Of a stretch of 43,457 bases of DNA, positions 17,754-25,706 are shown piece by piece. The DNA lies in assembly GCA_903832295.1 (NCBI GenBank), contig CAILAZ010000208.1, positions 1 through 43,457 of the forward strand. The letters are read 5' to 3'. Position 1 is the first letter of the stretch. Each line of letters starts with the position of its first letter. Under the pieces are notes generated by a model, which was not told where the DNA came from, did no database searches, and worked only from the letters and a program-made list of their open reading frames with translations. The stretch comes from an uncultured Acidobacteriota bacterium. GTDB taxonomy: Bacteria > Acidobacteriota > Terriglobia > Terriglobales > Acidobacteriaceae. The position numbers and the translations under genes were made by a program.

Positions 17754-18302
17754 CTAGTGAATCAGTGTTCCCACAACGGTTAGCACAATTCCGGCAACTC
17801 CGAAGAAGATACCGGCGAGCCAGTATGTCCGCTTTTTTGTGAGCAAGGTGATGGAGCAGATGACCAGGCCTACCTCGAGTAAGGTTTCGCCGAGGTCATA
17901 GAAGTTTGCCTTGCGGCCGAGCACTTTCACTTCGTCCTGAAGGGCAGTAGCTTCCTTAAATATCTTTCCTTGTTCAACGGTGGAATCTTCGATTGCTACT
18001 TCGTTCTTTTTGTGCAGAACCTCGGCAGCGGCCTCGTTCTTGAGTGGCAGGACCTTCAGCAGTTCATTGATCTGGGACGCGGTGTGGCGGCGAATGTTCT
18101 TGGCTTGGTAGTAGCCCCAAGTGTCCGTAGCCAGATTCTGCTTCAGAATTTCTTCGGTGTGTGCGCGATGGCTGAGCAGTGCGGCCACCGCGACGAGGAC
18201 TGCGAGGATGGTCATGGTGAGGCTCACGGGAGCCAGATTGGAATGTTCGCGGCCATGCTCGGCAGCTTCCTGCAGTTCTTCCATCTCGTGTTCTGTGCTC
18301 AT
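17754..18302 (-). CDS. DUF4337-type three-helix membrane protein
   Basis: A 182-residue inner-membrane protein. ATG 18302 is chosen over ATG 18320 because it has AGGGGA about 7 nt upstream. An acidic N-terminus (STEHEMEELQE...) precedes TM1 (about 24-44, SLTMTILAVLVAVAALLSH), a long charged helical stretch (about 48-130) and two closing helices (about 137-155 and 160-180). The phrases AHTEEILKQNLATDTWGYYQAK and SLTMTILAVLVAVAALLSHR match what I recall of DUF4337, whose function is unknown. It lies 71 nt downstream of the PPK2 gene on the same strand, so the two may share a transcript. Confidence 0.75.
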   Translation of the reverse strand: MSTEHEMEELQEAAEHGREHSNLAPVSLTMTILAVLVAVAALLSHRAHTEEILKQNLATDTWGYYQAKNIRRHTASQINELLKVLPLKNEAAAEVLHKKNEVAIEDSTVEQGKIFKEATALQDEVKVLGRKANFYDLGETLLEVGLVICSITLLTKKRTYWLAGIFFGVAGIVLTVVGTLIH

Positions 18303-18373
18303 CGATAATTCCCCTGTCATCCTACTTTAAAGGGAGAAGCACCTCCCGCGCCAGTCAAGGGGTGGACGAGCGA

Positions 18374-19285
18374 TTAAGCTTTCTTCTTGGAAGGCTGGGC
18401 TATGAGTTCCCGCTTTGCAGCAGCCAATTCCTTTCTCTTCGCGTCGCTGACCTCTGGGTAGGCGAGATTCATCCCGTCCAACGCTTGCACAATCACTGAA
18501 GAAACCACCAATCGTGCAAACCACTTGTTGTCTGCCGGGACCACGATCCAAGGGGCATGCTTACTCGAAGTGTGTCGAATAGTATCTTCATAGCGGTGCT
18601 GGTATTCGTCCCAGAAACGACGCTCGCGCACGTCAGTAGCCGAGAACTTCCAGTTCTTTTCTGGTTGGTCAAGGCGAGCAAGGAAGCGGCGCTTCTGCTC
18701 ATCCCGGCTGACATTGAGGAAGAATTTGCGAATTGCGGTGCCATTGCGCACGGCGTAGCGCTCGAAAGCGGAAATGTCCTGGTAGCGTTCTTTCCATATG
18801 TCGCCGGTTACACAGGCGGGAGGAAGATGCTGGCTCTCCAGCAACTCCGGGTGTAGGCGTACGACCAGGACCTCTTCGTAGTAGGAGCGGTTAAAGATGC
18901 CGATATTTCCGCGTGCGGGCATGCACTTTGAAGTTCGCCACAAGTACCCATGGCCGAGTTCTTCCGCAGAGGGAGACTTGAACGAAAACACTTGGCAGCC
19001 TTGAGGATTCACCCCGCTCATCACGTGCTTGATGGTTCCGTCTTTGCCAGCTGCATCCATTGCCTGGAAGATGAGCAGCAATCCCCATCGGTACTGCGCG
19101 TAAAGCTTATCCTGCAATTCGGAGAGTTGTGCTGTAGAACCCTGCAATAACGCGCCAGACTCCTCCTTGAAGTCCTCGGCGAAGCCGGCGGTGTCACCGG
19201 GATTGAAATCTCGAAGTCGAAACTTTCTTCCATTGTCAATTCGGTAGCGGGTTGCCAGCGACTGTAGCTTCTTCTCGATCTTCAT
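18374..19285 (-). CDS. ppk2: Polyphosphate kinase 2 (PPK2), class III-like polyP:AMP/ADP phosphotransferase
   Basis: PPK2 enzymes move phosphate between polyphosphate and nucleotides. ATG 19285 has AGGAG 6 nt upstream; the in-frame TTG three bases before it is too close to that site. The 303-residue product has Walker A QAMDAAGKDGT (about 74-84), the IFNRSYYEEVLVVR Walker-B region (about 130-143), and a lid with DEQKRRFLARLDQPEKNWKFS-type spacing. Single-domain length and these phrases resemble characterised class III enzymes of Meiothermus/Deinococcus, which phosphorylate AMP and ADP; the class is my inference from remembered sequences. A lysine-rich tail (QPSKKKA) ends the protein. It is cytosolic and probably co-transcribed with the DUF4337 gene. 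Confidence 0.92.
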   Translation of the reverse strand: MKIEKKLQSLATRYRIDNGRKFRLRDFNPGDTAGFAEDFKEESGALLQGSTAQLSELQDKLYAQYRWGLLLIFQAMDAAGKDGTIKHVMSGVNPQGCQVFSFKSPSAEELGHGYLWRTSKCMPARGNIGIFNRSYYEEVLVVRLHPELLESQHLPPACVTGDIWKERYQDISAFERYAVRNGTAIRKFFLNVSRDEQKRRFLARLDQPEKNWKFSATDVRERRFWDEYQHRYEDTIRHTSSKHAPWIVVPADNKWFARLVVSSVIVQALDGMNLAYPEVSDAKRKELAAAKRELIAQPSKKKA

Positions 19286-19482
19286 CAAATTCTCCTTTGA
19301 ACCCGCGCCCCTTGGGCTCCAGTGCTTCCAGGTTACTTGGAATCATTCCGAACGACTGTACTACCCATCGCGGCTCCGCAGCAGTACGTAGCAACTTTGA
19401 CGCGCTGGTGCGCGCGGGAGATTTACAATTCTACCGTTGCCAGTTGCACAATCTAATTGAGAATTGGAGGTCGTAGGAAGCG

Positions 19483-19914
19483 ATGGCAGAAGGCAAAGCA
19501 AATTCGCTGCGGCGTGTTCCCCTGATCATGCCAGTGTTGATACTCATAGCCGCGCTCTATGCTGCTTGGGTCTTCTATTCGCGGTGGAGTGCAACTGACA
19601 AAGTGCGGCGCGCAGTGGCAGCCTCGGAAGTGGAGCGCGCGCGAAAAGATGTGGAACTCAATGGCGGGGCACGACTGAAGATTACTGCGCTCTATGTTAC
19701 GCAGGGCGCAATACGCAAAGGACAAGCCGTACAGCTCTGCTACGGCGTCGTGAACGCTAAGAACGTTGTGTTCTCCCCTTTTATTGAGGGGGTATGGCCC
19801 TCGATGAACCGTTGCGTGGAGGTCTCACCGCAACGGACCACCACTTATACGCTGAATGCCGACGACGGCGCGGGACATGCAGATCAGGCGCAGGTCACGG
19901 TGCAGGTGCGGTAG
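19483..19914 (+). CDS. Small membrane-anchored protein of unknown function
   Basis: A 143-residue protein with one N-terminal membrane helix (about 12-33, VPLIMPVLILIAALYAAWVFY) and an extracytoplasmic domain of about 85 residues. Two purine-rich candidate ribosome sites (GGAGG and TAGGAAG) lie just before ATG 19483. The outer domain (from about 62) has a beta-sandwich look: RLKITALYVTQGAIRKG, then VQLCYGVVNAK, and it ends in RTTTYTLNADDGAGH with a QVTVQV strand, as in Ig-like or PKD-like folds. Two Cys (in LCYGV and NRCVEV) could form a disulfide. No enzyme motif is visible. It converges on kdsB with a gap of only 5 nt. Confidence 0.7.
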   Translation: MAEGKANSLRRVPLIMPVLILIAALYAAWVFYSRWSATDKVRRAVAASEVERARKDVELNGGARLKITALYVTQGAIRKGQAVQLCYGVVNAKNVVFSPFIEGVWPSMNRCVEVSPQRTTTYTLNADDGAGHADQAQVTVQVR

Positions 19915-19919
19915 TTCGC

Positions 19920-20648
19920 TCAATCGCGGCCCTGGGCGCGGAGCGTTTCTTCGACGTGACGGAGATCGTCTTCAGTGTCCACTCCGATTGTGTCGAACGG
20001 AGTCTCTGAAGCGTAGATATCGACACCGTGATCAAGGAAGCGAAGTTGTTCGAGGCGTTCGCTGCGTTCCAACGCCGACTCCGGCCACCTGCAGAACTGT
20101 TCCAGCGCAGCGGGAGTGTATGCGTAAAAACCGAGATGCTTGCAATATCGGGAGCACCCGTCTCGGTCGCGATCGAAAGGAATGGTCGCTCTCGAGAAGT
20201 AGAGCGCACGGCCATTGAGCGAAGTAACAATTTTCACGGCGTTGGGATTGATAACATCCTCAGCCAGGCAAGGCGTGTAAATCGTCCCCACCTGCACTCC
20301 GGGCTTCATGACGGCGAGCAGTGTATCAAGGTGTTCTGGGCGTGCGAGCGGTTCGTCGCCCTGAACATTGACGAAGATATCTGCACTGATATCGCTTGCC
20401 ACTTCACGAACACGATCCGTGCCGCTGCGGCACTCTGCGGATGTCATTCGCGCGTTCCATCCGTTCTGCTGGCAAAGCAAAAGAATTTCCTCAGAGTCGG
20501 TTGCGACGATCACATCGCTCAAGCCACGGCAGGCGCGAGCTGCCTCAAATACACGCTGAATCATCGGCTTACCGAGGATGTTGCGCAAGGGTTTGCGTGG
20601 AAGACGGGTGGAGGCGATGCGAGCTGGGATGATGGCGACCGCTTTCAT
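19920..20648 (-). CDS. kdsB: 3-deoxy-manno-octulosonate cytidylyltransferase KdsB
   Basis: KdsB activates Kdo with CTP to give CMP-Kdo for the lipopolysaccharide inner core, in the cytosol. The open frame extends to 20726, but the family starts at MKAVAIIPARIASTRLP, so I use ATG 20648 (242 residues, normal for KdsB at about 245-250). Visible motifs: nucleotide-binding PARIASTRLPRKPL (8-21), ECRSGTDRV (72-80), NVQGDEP (94-100) and the C-terminal FDTIGVDTEDDL. It lies 90 nt after the OmpA-family gene on the same strand. A complete Kdo gene implies a Gram-negative envelope with LPS. Confidence 0.95.
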   Translation of the reverse strand: MKAVAIIPARIASTRLPRKPLRNILGKPMIQRVFEAARACRGLSDVIVATDSEEILLLCQQNGWNARMTSAECRSGTDRVREVASDISADIFVNVQGDEPLARPEHLDTLLAVMKPGVQVGTIYTPCLAEDVINPNAVKIVTSLNGRALYFSRATIPFDRDRDGCSRYCKHLGFYAYTPAALEQFCRWPESALERSERLEQLRFLDHGVDIYASETPFDTIGVDTEDDLRHVEETLRAQGRD

Positions 20649-20738
20649 CGATCCAGTTTCAAGTTTCTGCGGAGAACTTTCAAGCACAAAGCGCGCGGCA
20701 CGAGAGATGCCCTCGTGCCCTTTCAATGTTGCAGGTAA

Positions 20739-22442
20739 TCAACGCTGATCTGGAGCGTTTGTCTGGGGTACGGGTGCTCTCGGATCCGACGCTGGCGCCC
20801 CCATGGAATCCGGCGCGCCTTGATTCGGCATACGCTGGGCGGCAATAGACTCTCCATTTACGACCAAGTCCACTCGGCGATTCATCTGTCTTCCCTGAGG
20901 GGTGCTGTTGGTAGCTACAGGGTTCGAGGGCCCGAATCCCTGTGCGCTTACATTCGAGGTGCTGACACCTTGAGCAACCAGAAAATCCCGCACCGCTGCC
21001 GCGCGCCGTTCGGAGAGCTGCTGATTGAGCTGCATGGTGCCGGTGGAGTCCGTGTAACCCTCAATTTGCAGCCTCAAGTCCGGATACGCCTGAATGATTC
21101 CTGCAACCTTGGCCAGCCGAACTTTTGCGCCCGGCTTTAAGGTGGACTGGTTCAGGTCAAATAGCACATCGCTCATGTTCACAATCAGACCGCGGGCACT
21201 GTCCCGGGTTTGCAGTACCTGATTAAGCTGAGTAAGCAACCGCTGGCGCATCTGCTCTTTCTCCATTTCCGCGGCTCTGGCGCGTTGCTCTGCTGTTTGT
21301 GCCTGCGCCTGTGCGGTCTCGGCCTGTGCGGCCAGCGCCTGTTGCTGTAATAGTGCCTGCTGGCGTGCTGCCTCAGCCTGCTGCTGAGCTTGCAGGGCTT
21401 CTGCCTTGGCCTGCTCGGCGGCTTGGCGCTCCTGTTGCGCCTGTTGCGTTGCCTGCTGGGCTTGCAGGGCTTGCTCCTTGGCGTCCTGGGCTCGTCCCTG
21501 CTCAAACACTGCTCGCCGCTGCGCCTCGGCCGCGCGATCTTCGGCGGCCTTGCGCTCGGACGCCACTCTCTCATCCGCTTTCCTTCGGATGCTCAAAATG
21601 CGAGCATCCTCCGCGGCTTGCGTTGCTCCTCGCGCAACGGTTCCTATCGCGGAAGAGGATTGTTTACGCCGCAGGTAATCCTCTCCCCGATCCAGGAACT
21701 CCTGCGCTCGGGCCAGAGCTTCTGGAGCGTACTGCCGTGCGCCAGTAGCCTGCGCTATGGCCACTGCATTGCGCGCTTCCAGGAGATTTAGGGGAACTCG
21801 CTTCGCATGCTCCGGATCAACTGTGGACGAGGGAAGCTGATTGCTTCCGAGGTCAACGGTGTACTCGCCTTTCTCTGTCGAATCGTAACGAGCACTTATT
21901 GGCTGTTCCCAGCCCTTGGTGTCTCTACGTACTTGGTTCTCAATCACGGTGATGTTGCTGGGCCGGGTAACGGCGAAGTAGGGCTCGGCCGTAACAATCA
22001 TTCCAAAAGCCTGCAAATTAGCGGTGACATGGATGTGGACCTCCTGCTTGCCGTTTGGAACTACTTCGCCCAGGTTCACCGGCCGACCCTCCGGCGTGAT
22101 CGCCCAGAGAACGTAGGTCAGATATTCCGGCCCGAAGTAGTTTGCGTTGCGCATATTCTTGAACTCAGCATCCACTTCCAGTCTTCCAGCCTTGCTGTCA
22201 ACCTTAGCCTGCCCTGATGCGTCCGGCATCAGGCTCGTTCCGTGAAAGTCGATTCGGGTCGAACCATTGCGATGTCGGTAATTGACGGCCTCAACCGAGC
22301 GAGACACCACGTTGATCCGGTACACCGGTGTCTTCTCCATGGATGTCACATTGCCCTGTGGAACATCCTCATGAGGAACATCCTGTGCAACAACTGCGAG
22401 CGCCCAAATTGAAAGAGCTACGATTAGTGCAAACCTGCGCAT
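20739..22442 (-). CDS. OmpA-family peptidoglycan-binding protein with Gln/Ala-rich coiled coil
   Basis: A 567-residue exported protein. The signal peptide (MRRFALIVALSIWALAVVAQ) is followed by a beta-rich domain (about 40-180), a charged helical part, a long Ala/Gln/Glu/Arg coiled coil (about 285-415, e.g. QAQQATQQAQQERQAAEQ) and an OmpA C-terminal domain (about 424-530). The last holds VLFDLNQSTLKPGAKVRL, the peptidoglycan-contacting GYTDSTG, LSERRAAAVRDFLV and NRRVDLVV. The tail is Pro/Ala/Asn-rich. The layout suggests a periplasmic spacer linking envelope layers. The coiled-coil DNA is repetitive, so length may vary between strains. ATG 22442 has a purine-rich AAGGTGGGA upstream. Function beyond envelope anchoring is not visible. 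Confidence 0.9.
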   Translation of the reverse strand: MRRFALIVALSIWALAVVAQDVPHEDVPQGNVTSMEKTPVYRINVVSRSVEAVNYRHRNGSTRIDFHGTSLMPDASGQAKVDSKAGRLEVDAEFKNMRNANYFGPEYLTYVLWAITPEGRPVNLGEVVPNGKQEVHIHVTANLQAFGMIVTAEPYFAVTRPSNITVIENQVRRDTKGWEQPISARYDSTEKGEYTVDLGSNQLPSSTVDPEHAKRVPLNLLEARNAVAIAQATGARQYAPEALARAQEFLDRGEDYLRRKQSSSAIGTVARGATQAAEDARILSIRRKADERVASERKAAEDRAAEAQRRAVFEQGRAQDAKEQALQAQQATQQAQQERQAAEQAKAEALQAQQQAEAARQQALLQQQALAAQAETAQAQAQTAEQRARAAEMEKEQMRQRLLTQLNQVLQTRDSARGLIVNMSDVLFDLNQSTLKPGAKVRLAKVAGIIQAYPDLRLQIEGYTDSTGTMQLNQQLSERRAAAVRDFLVAQGVSTSNVSAQGFGPSNPVATNSTPQGRQMNRRVDLVVNGESIAAQRMPNQGAPDSMGAPASDPRAPVPQTNAPDQR

Positions 22443-22658
22443 TCGATTCCCACCTTCAACACCGAGATTAGCTTTTGAACGCTAAATGCAAGGATGAGGA
22501 GACTATTGGCATACGTTGCCAGCGGCTCCCCATGATGACGAAAATATGACGATCTCATAATGTGTGCTGAATGTGGGATTTCCAGCGTCACCCACCTGTC
22601 CGCGAGTTGGATTCTGCATCTATCTCAACTATGCAGGTGAGTTGAATCTCGCCTGAGA

Positions 22659-22694
22659 AGTTGGGTCATTCGGTCTAGTTGGGTCAGTCGGTCT
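22659..22694. repeat. Tandem 18-bp direct repeat upstream of the histidine kinase
   Basis: Two adjacent 18-bp units, AGTTGGGTCATTCGGTCT and AGTTGGGTCAGTCGGTCT, differ at one base. The array ends 10 bp before ATG 22705 (34 bp before the alternative start 22729). A TCAACT/AGTTGA inverted repeat lies just upstream (22625-22645). Position suggests paired regulator sites or part of the leader. No homology is claimed. Confidence 0.8.
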
Positions 22695-22704
22695 AATGCT
22701 GTAG

Positions 22705-24369
22705 ATGAAACTGGAGTGGTTAAGGCCGATGAGCACGGTCTCGCTAAGCAAAGCTGTACTGAACGGGAAACGAATGCTCGGGCCATTCGTGGTTCTGGTC
22801 CTTGCCTCCTCCGCGCTTCCGTTCCTGTTCTTGCCATCGTTGCTCACTCGCGCAGGCTTCTCCGCATTCCTCCCTCACAGATTCTATTACTTGAATACGC
22901 CGGATCTTATCTGGGCAAATGTGCTAGCGGATGCAGTCATGGGGGTGGCCTATGTTGCCATTTCGGGAACTTTGGCATACCTGGTGAACCGGGCCCGAGG
23001 CGACATCCCGTTCTCCTGGGTGTTCCTGGCTTTCGGACTCTTCATCGTAGCGTGCGGTCTGACACATGTGATGGAGGTTGTCACCGTCTGGATCCCGGTT
23101 TATTGGCTTGCCGCCGACGTCAAGATCGTCACAGCTGTCGCATCAGTTGTGACGGCGTTCTCGTTGCCGACCTTGGCTCCGAAAGCAATGGCTTTCGCCA
23201 TCTCTGCGCGACAGCAGGCTGCGGTTCACCAGCAACTCGAACAGACGAATGTTGGACTGATCAGGCTTGAAGAAATGAGCGCTGAACTGGCGGGCAGAGC
23301 GTCCACCAGCATGGTCTTTTGGGAGCGTGACCTGGCTACATCCGAATTGAAGTGGTGGGGCGACGTGGAGAGCATTTATGGCTTGAAAGCGCAGGATCGA
23401 TCACTGCTCAGCACCACTGCGGGCGTATTTCGGTTCCTACATCCCGATGACCGAGGTCGAATCGAAGAAGAGACCGCTCGGGCAATTCGCGAACACTCAG
23501 AGTTGGATGCCGAATTTCGGGTGATGACTCCCGGTGGGAATATTCGGTGGATCATGGGGCGCGGCTCTCCTATCTACGACGAATCTGGTCGTGCAATTCG
23601 GATGGTTGGCGTGAATATGAACGTCACTGCGCGCCGCCTGGCTGATGAGGCCATGCAGCGTTCGGAGAGGCTTGCACTAACTGGGCGCATGGCGGCCACG
23701 ATCGCACATGAGATCAACAACCCACTTGCAGCAGTTACGAATCTGAACTACCTCATTGCGTGCGACTCCTCTGCGTCCGCCCGAACCAGGGAACTGGCAG
23801 AGCTCAGCATGCATGAACTGGAGCGGATCGCCCAGGTCGTACGCAGCACTCTCGCATTCCATAGGGGAAGCGGAGCCTCGGTCAGGCTGGAACTGGGGGG
23901 ACTCATGGATAGCGCGGTTGCCCTTTACGAAACGCAGCTTCGTAGCAGGGGAGCTGAAATTCGCTGTGTGTACAAGGGGCCAATTCATGTCATCGGTGTT
24001 GCCACTGATCTCCGCCAAGTGTTCGCCAACCTGGTCAACAATGCGGCAGACGTTCTGACGTCGGGGGGAGTGATCAGAATACGGATTGGAAGGCTGAACG
24101 GGACGGTGCGGATCGATATCACCGACTCCGGTCCCGGAATTGACCCGGCCTATCGAGACCGTCTGTTTGAGCCATTCTTTACGACAAAAGGCGAGCGTGG
24201 CACGGGGCTTGGCCTTTGGGTATCCGCAGGAATCGTTCAGAAGCACGGCGGTACTATTAAGGTCAGGAGCAGATTTGGCGGACATGTGCACGGAACGAAA
24301 TTCACAATCATTCTCCCGACTGGAGACGGAACACCTTTTGCTCCAGAACAGGTCCGAGAGGAACTTTAA
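22705..24369 (+). CDS. Membrane histidine kinase with ethylene-receptor-like sensor domain, PAS, HisKA, HATPase
   Basis: A 554-residue sensor kinase. After an extra N-terminal helix (about 25-46), residues 66-155 form a three-helix module closely resembling the ethylene-binding domain of plant ETR1 and cyanobacterial Etr1. The key residues align: Asp76 and Tyr83 (spacing D-x6-Y), Ile114, the copper ligands Cys117 and His121 (FIVACGLTH), and Lys140 (VKIVTAV). A PAS domain follows (about 195-312, FLHPDDRGRI...GVNMNVTARR), then HisKA with phospho-acceptor His335 in IAHEINNPLAA and a HATPase with NLVNNAADVL, DSGPGID and GTGLGLW. No receiver domain is fused and no response regulator lies nearby. 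The start is uncertain: ATG 22705 lacks a Shine-Dalgarno, while ATG 22729 has GGAG/AAGG in front. egtB follows 59 nt downstream. Ethylene binding itself is inference. Confidence 0.9.
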   Translation: MKLEWLRPMSTVSLSKAVLNGKRMLGPFVVLVLASSALPFLFLPSLLTRAGFSAFLPHRFYYLNTPDLIWANVLADAVMGVAYVAISGTLAYLVNRARGDIPFSWVFLAFGLFIVACGLTHVMEVVTVWIPVYWLAADVKIVTAVASVVTAFSLPTLAPKAMAFAISARQQAAVHQQLEQTNVGLIRLEEMSAELAGRASTSMVFWERDLATSELKWWGDVESIYGLKAQDRSLLSTTAGVFRFLHPDDRGRIEEETARAIREHSELDAEFRVMTPGGNIRWIMGRGSPIYDESGRAIRMVGVNMNVTARRLADEAMQRSERLALTGRMAATIAHEINNPLAAVTNLNYLIACDSSASARTRELAELSMHELERIAQVVRSTLAFHRGSGASVRLELGGLMDSAVALYETQLRSRGAEIRCVYKGPIHVIGVATDLRQVFANLVNNAADVLTSGGVIRIRIGRLNGTVRIDITDSGPGIDPAYRDRLFEPFFTTKGERGTGLGLWVSAGIVQKHGGTIKVRSRFGGHVHGTKFTIILPTGDGTPFAPEQVREEL

Positions 24370-24428
24370 CCACTTTTGCAGCATCTGATAAGTGGTTCCA
24401 AGGGGACAAAGAGCAGAAGGGAATCCGG

Positions 24429-25706
24429 ATGACGACCATTTCTGACAGTGCACTGTTGAACTCGCAAGCCAGCCTCGCGCAGAGATTTCAGCAGGTGCGG
24501 TCCACCACTCTACGTCTTGCCGAGCCACTCTCAGAGGAGGACGCAATGGTGCAGTCGATGCCGGATGCCAGCCCAGCGAAATGGCACCTGGCGCACACAA
24601 CCTGGTTCTTCGAAACGTTCATTCTCACTGAATGTCTCGATCGGTACCGAATCTTCAATCCGGAGTATCGATTGCTGTTCAACTCCTACTACAAAGCCTT
24701 GGGAGGTCATCCTGCAAGGCAGCAGCGGGGCACGTTCTCTCGTCCGGGATTCAGGAATGTGCTTCGATATCGCGAGCACGTGGATGAGGCGATCAGCCGC
24801 TTACTTGCTGGGAGTCCGCCGCCCGAAGTCCTGCGTCTCGTTGAACTCGGACTGCACCACGAACAGCAGCATCAGGAACTTATCCTGACAGACATTCTGC
24901 ACGCTATGTGGACTCAGCCACTTCGGCCTGCCTATACGACTCCAAATGAGCAAATGGAGTCGAACGCCGCGCCGCCGCTTCGCTGGATTGAGCACTCCGG
25001 AGGAGTGGTGCAACTTGGCGCCTACGGCGAGTGTTTCTCGTTTGACAACGAACGCCCCCGGCATTCGTGCATGCTCGCGACCTATCGGCTCGCATCGCGC
25101 CTGGTAACCAACGCAGAATATCTGGATTTCATGCGGGATGGAGGCTATCAGCGAGCGGAATTCTGGCTCTCAGATGGATGGGACACCATTAACCGTGAGG
25201 GATGGCTCGCACCTTTGTACTGGGAGCCCAGCGGCGACGACAATTGGCACGAGTTCAGCCTGCATGGCATGGCACCTCTGAATCTGGCTGCCCCGGTGCG
25301 GCACGTCAGCTATTACGAGGCTGACGCATTTGCGCGGTGGTCTGGAGCACGTCTGCCGCTGGAGGGCGAATGGGAAATGGCGGCAACCGAGAGAGCGGTA
25401 GCTGGAAATCTGCTGGATGGCTGGGCCCTTGAGGCTCGTCCTGCGAAGGCCGAGCCAATGGAACAGCAGATGTTCGGCGACTTGTGGGAGTGGACATCAA
25501 GCGCCTATCTCGCCTACCCGGGATTCCGTCCCGCTTCAGGTGCAATTGGCGAGTACAACGGAAAGTTCATGTGCAATCAGTTTGTACTGCGCGGCGGATC
25601 CTTCGCTACTCCGGCCTCACACCTCAGGGCTACGTACCGCAACTTCTTTCCTCCCCATGTGCGGTGGCAATTCATGGGCATAAGGCTGGCCAGCGATGGG
25701 CGCTAA
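24429..25706 (+). CDS. egtB: Ergothioneine biosynthesis sulfoxide synthase EgtB
   Basis: EgtB is a non-haem iron enzyme that joins a thiol donor (gamma-glutamylcysteine or cysteine) to N-trimethylhistidine with oxygen, in ergothioneine synthesis. The 425-residue product has an N-terminal DinB-like domain with the iron-ligand motifs KWHLAHTTWFFE (His53/His56) and LHHEQQHQEL (His144, His148), and a C-terminal formylglycine-enzyme-like domain (about 195-425) with ARLPLEGEWEMAA, GDLWEWTSSAY and LRGGSFATPASHLRATYRN. AAGGGA sits about 8 nt before ATG 24429. egtD overlaps its last 11 bases. No egtA, egtC or egtE lies in the window, so the thiol donor type and the C-S lyase are not settled here. Confidence 0.95.
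   Translation: MTTISDSALLNSQASLAQRFQQVRSTTLRLAEPLSEEDAMVQSMPDASPAKWHLAHTTWFFETFILTECLDRYRIFNPEYRLLFNSYYKALGGHPARQQRGTFSRPGFRNVLRYREHVDEAISRLLAGSPPPEVLRLVELGLHHEQQHQELILTDILHAMWTQPLRPAYTTPNEQMESNAAPPLRWIEHSGGVVQLGAYGECFSFDNERPRHSCMLATYRLASRLVTNAEYLDFMRDGGYQRAEFWLSDGWDTINREGWLAPLYWEPSGDDNWHEFSLHGMAPLNLAAPVRHVSYYEADAFARWSGARLPLEGEWEMAATERAVAGNLLDGWALEARPAKAEPMEQQMFGDLWEWTSSAYLAYPGFRPASGAIGEYNGKFMCNQFVLRGGSFATPASHLRATYRNFFPPHVRWQFMGIRLASDGR

Noticed and set aside
20028..20738. 236-codon plus-strand open frame opposite kdsB
   Set aside because: kdsB motifs are complete on the minus strand; the antisense frame has shadow composition and also runs past the kdsB start.
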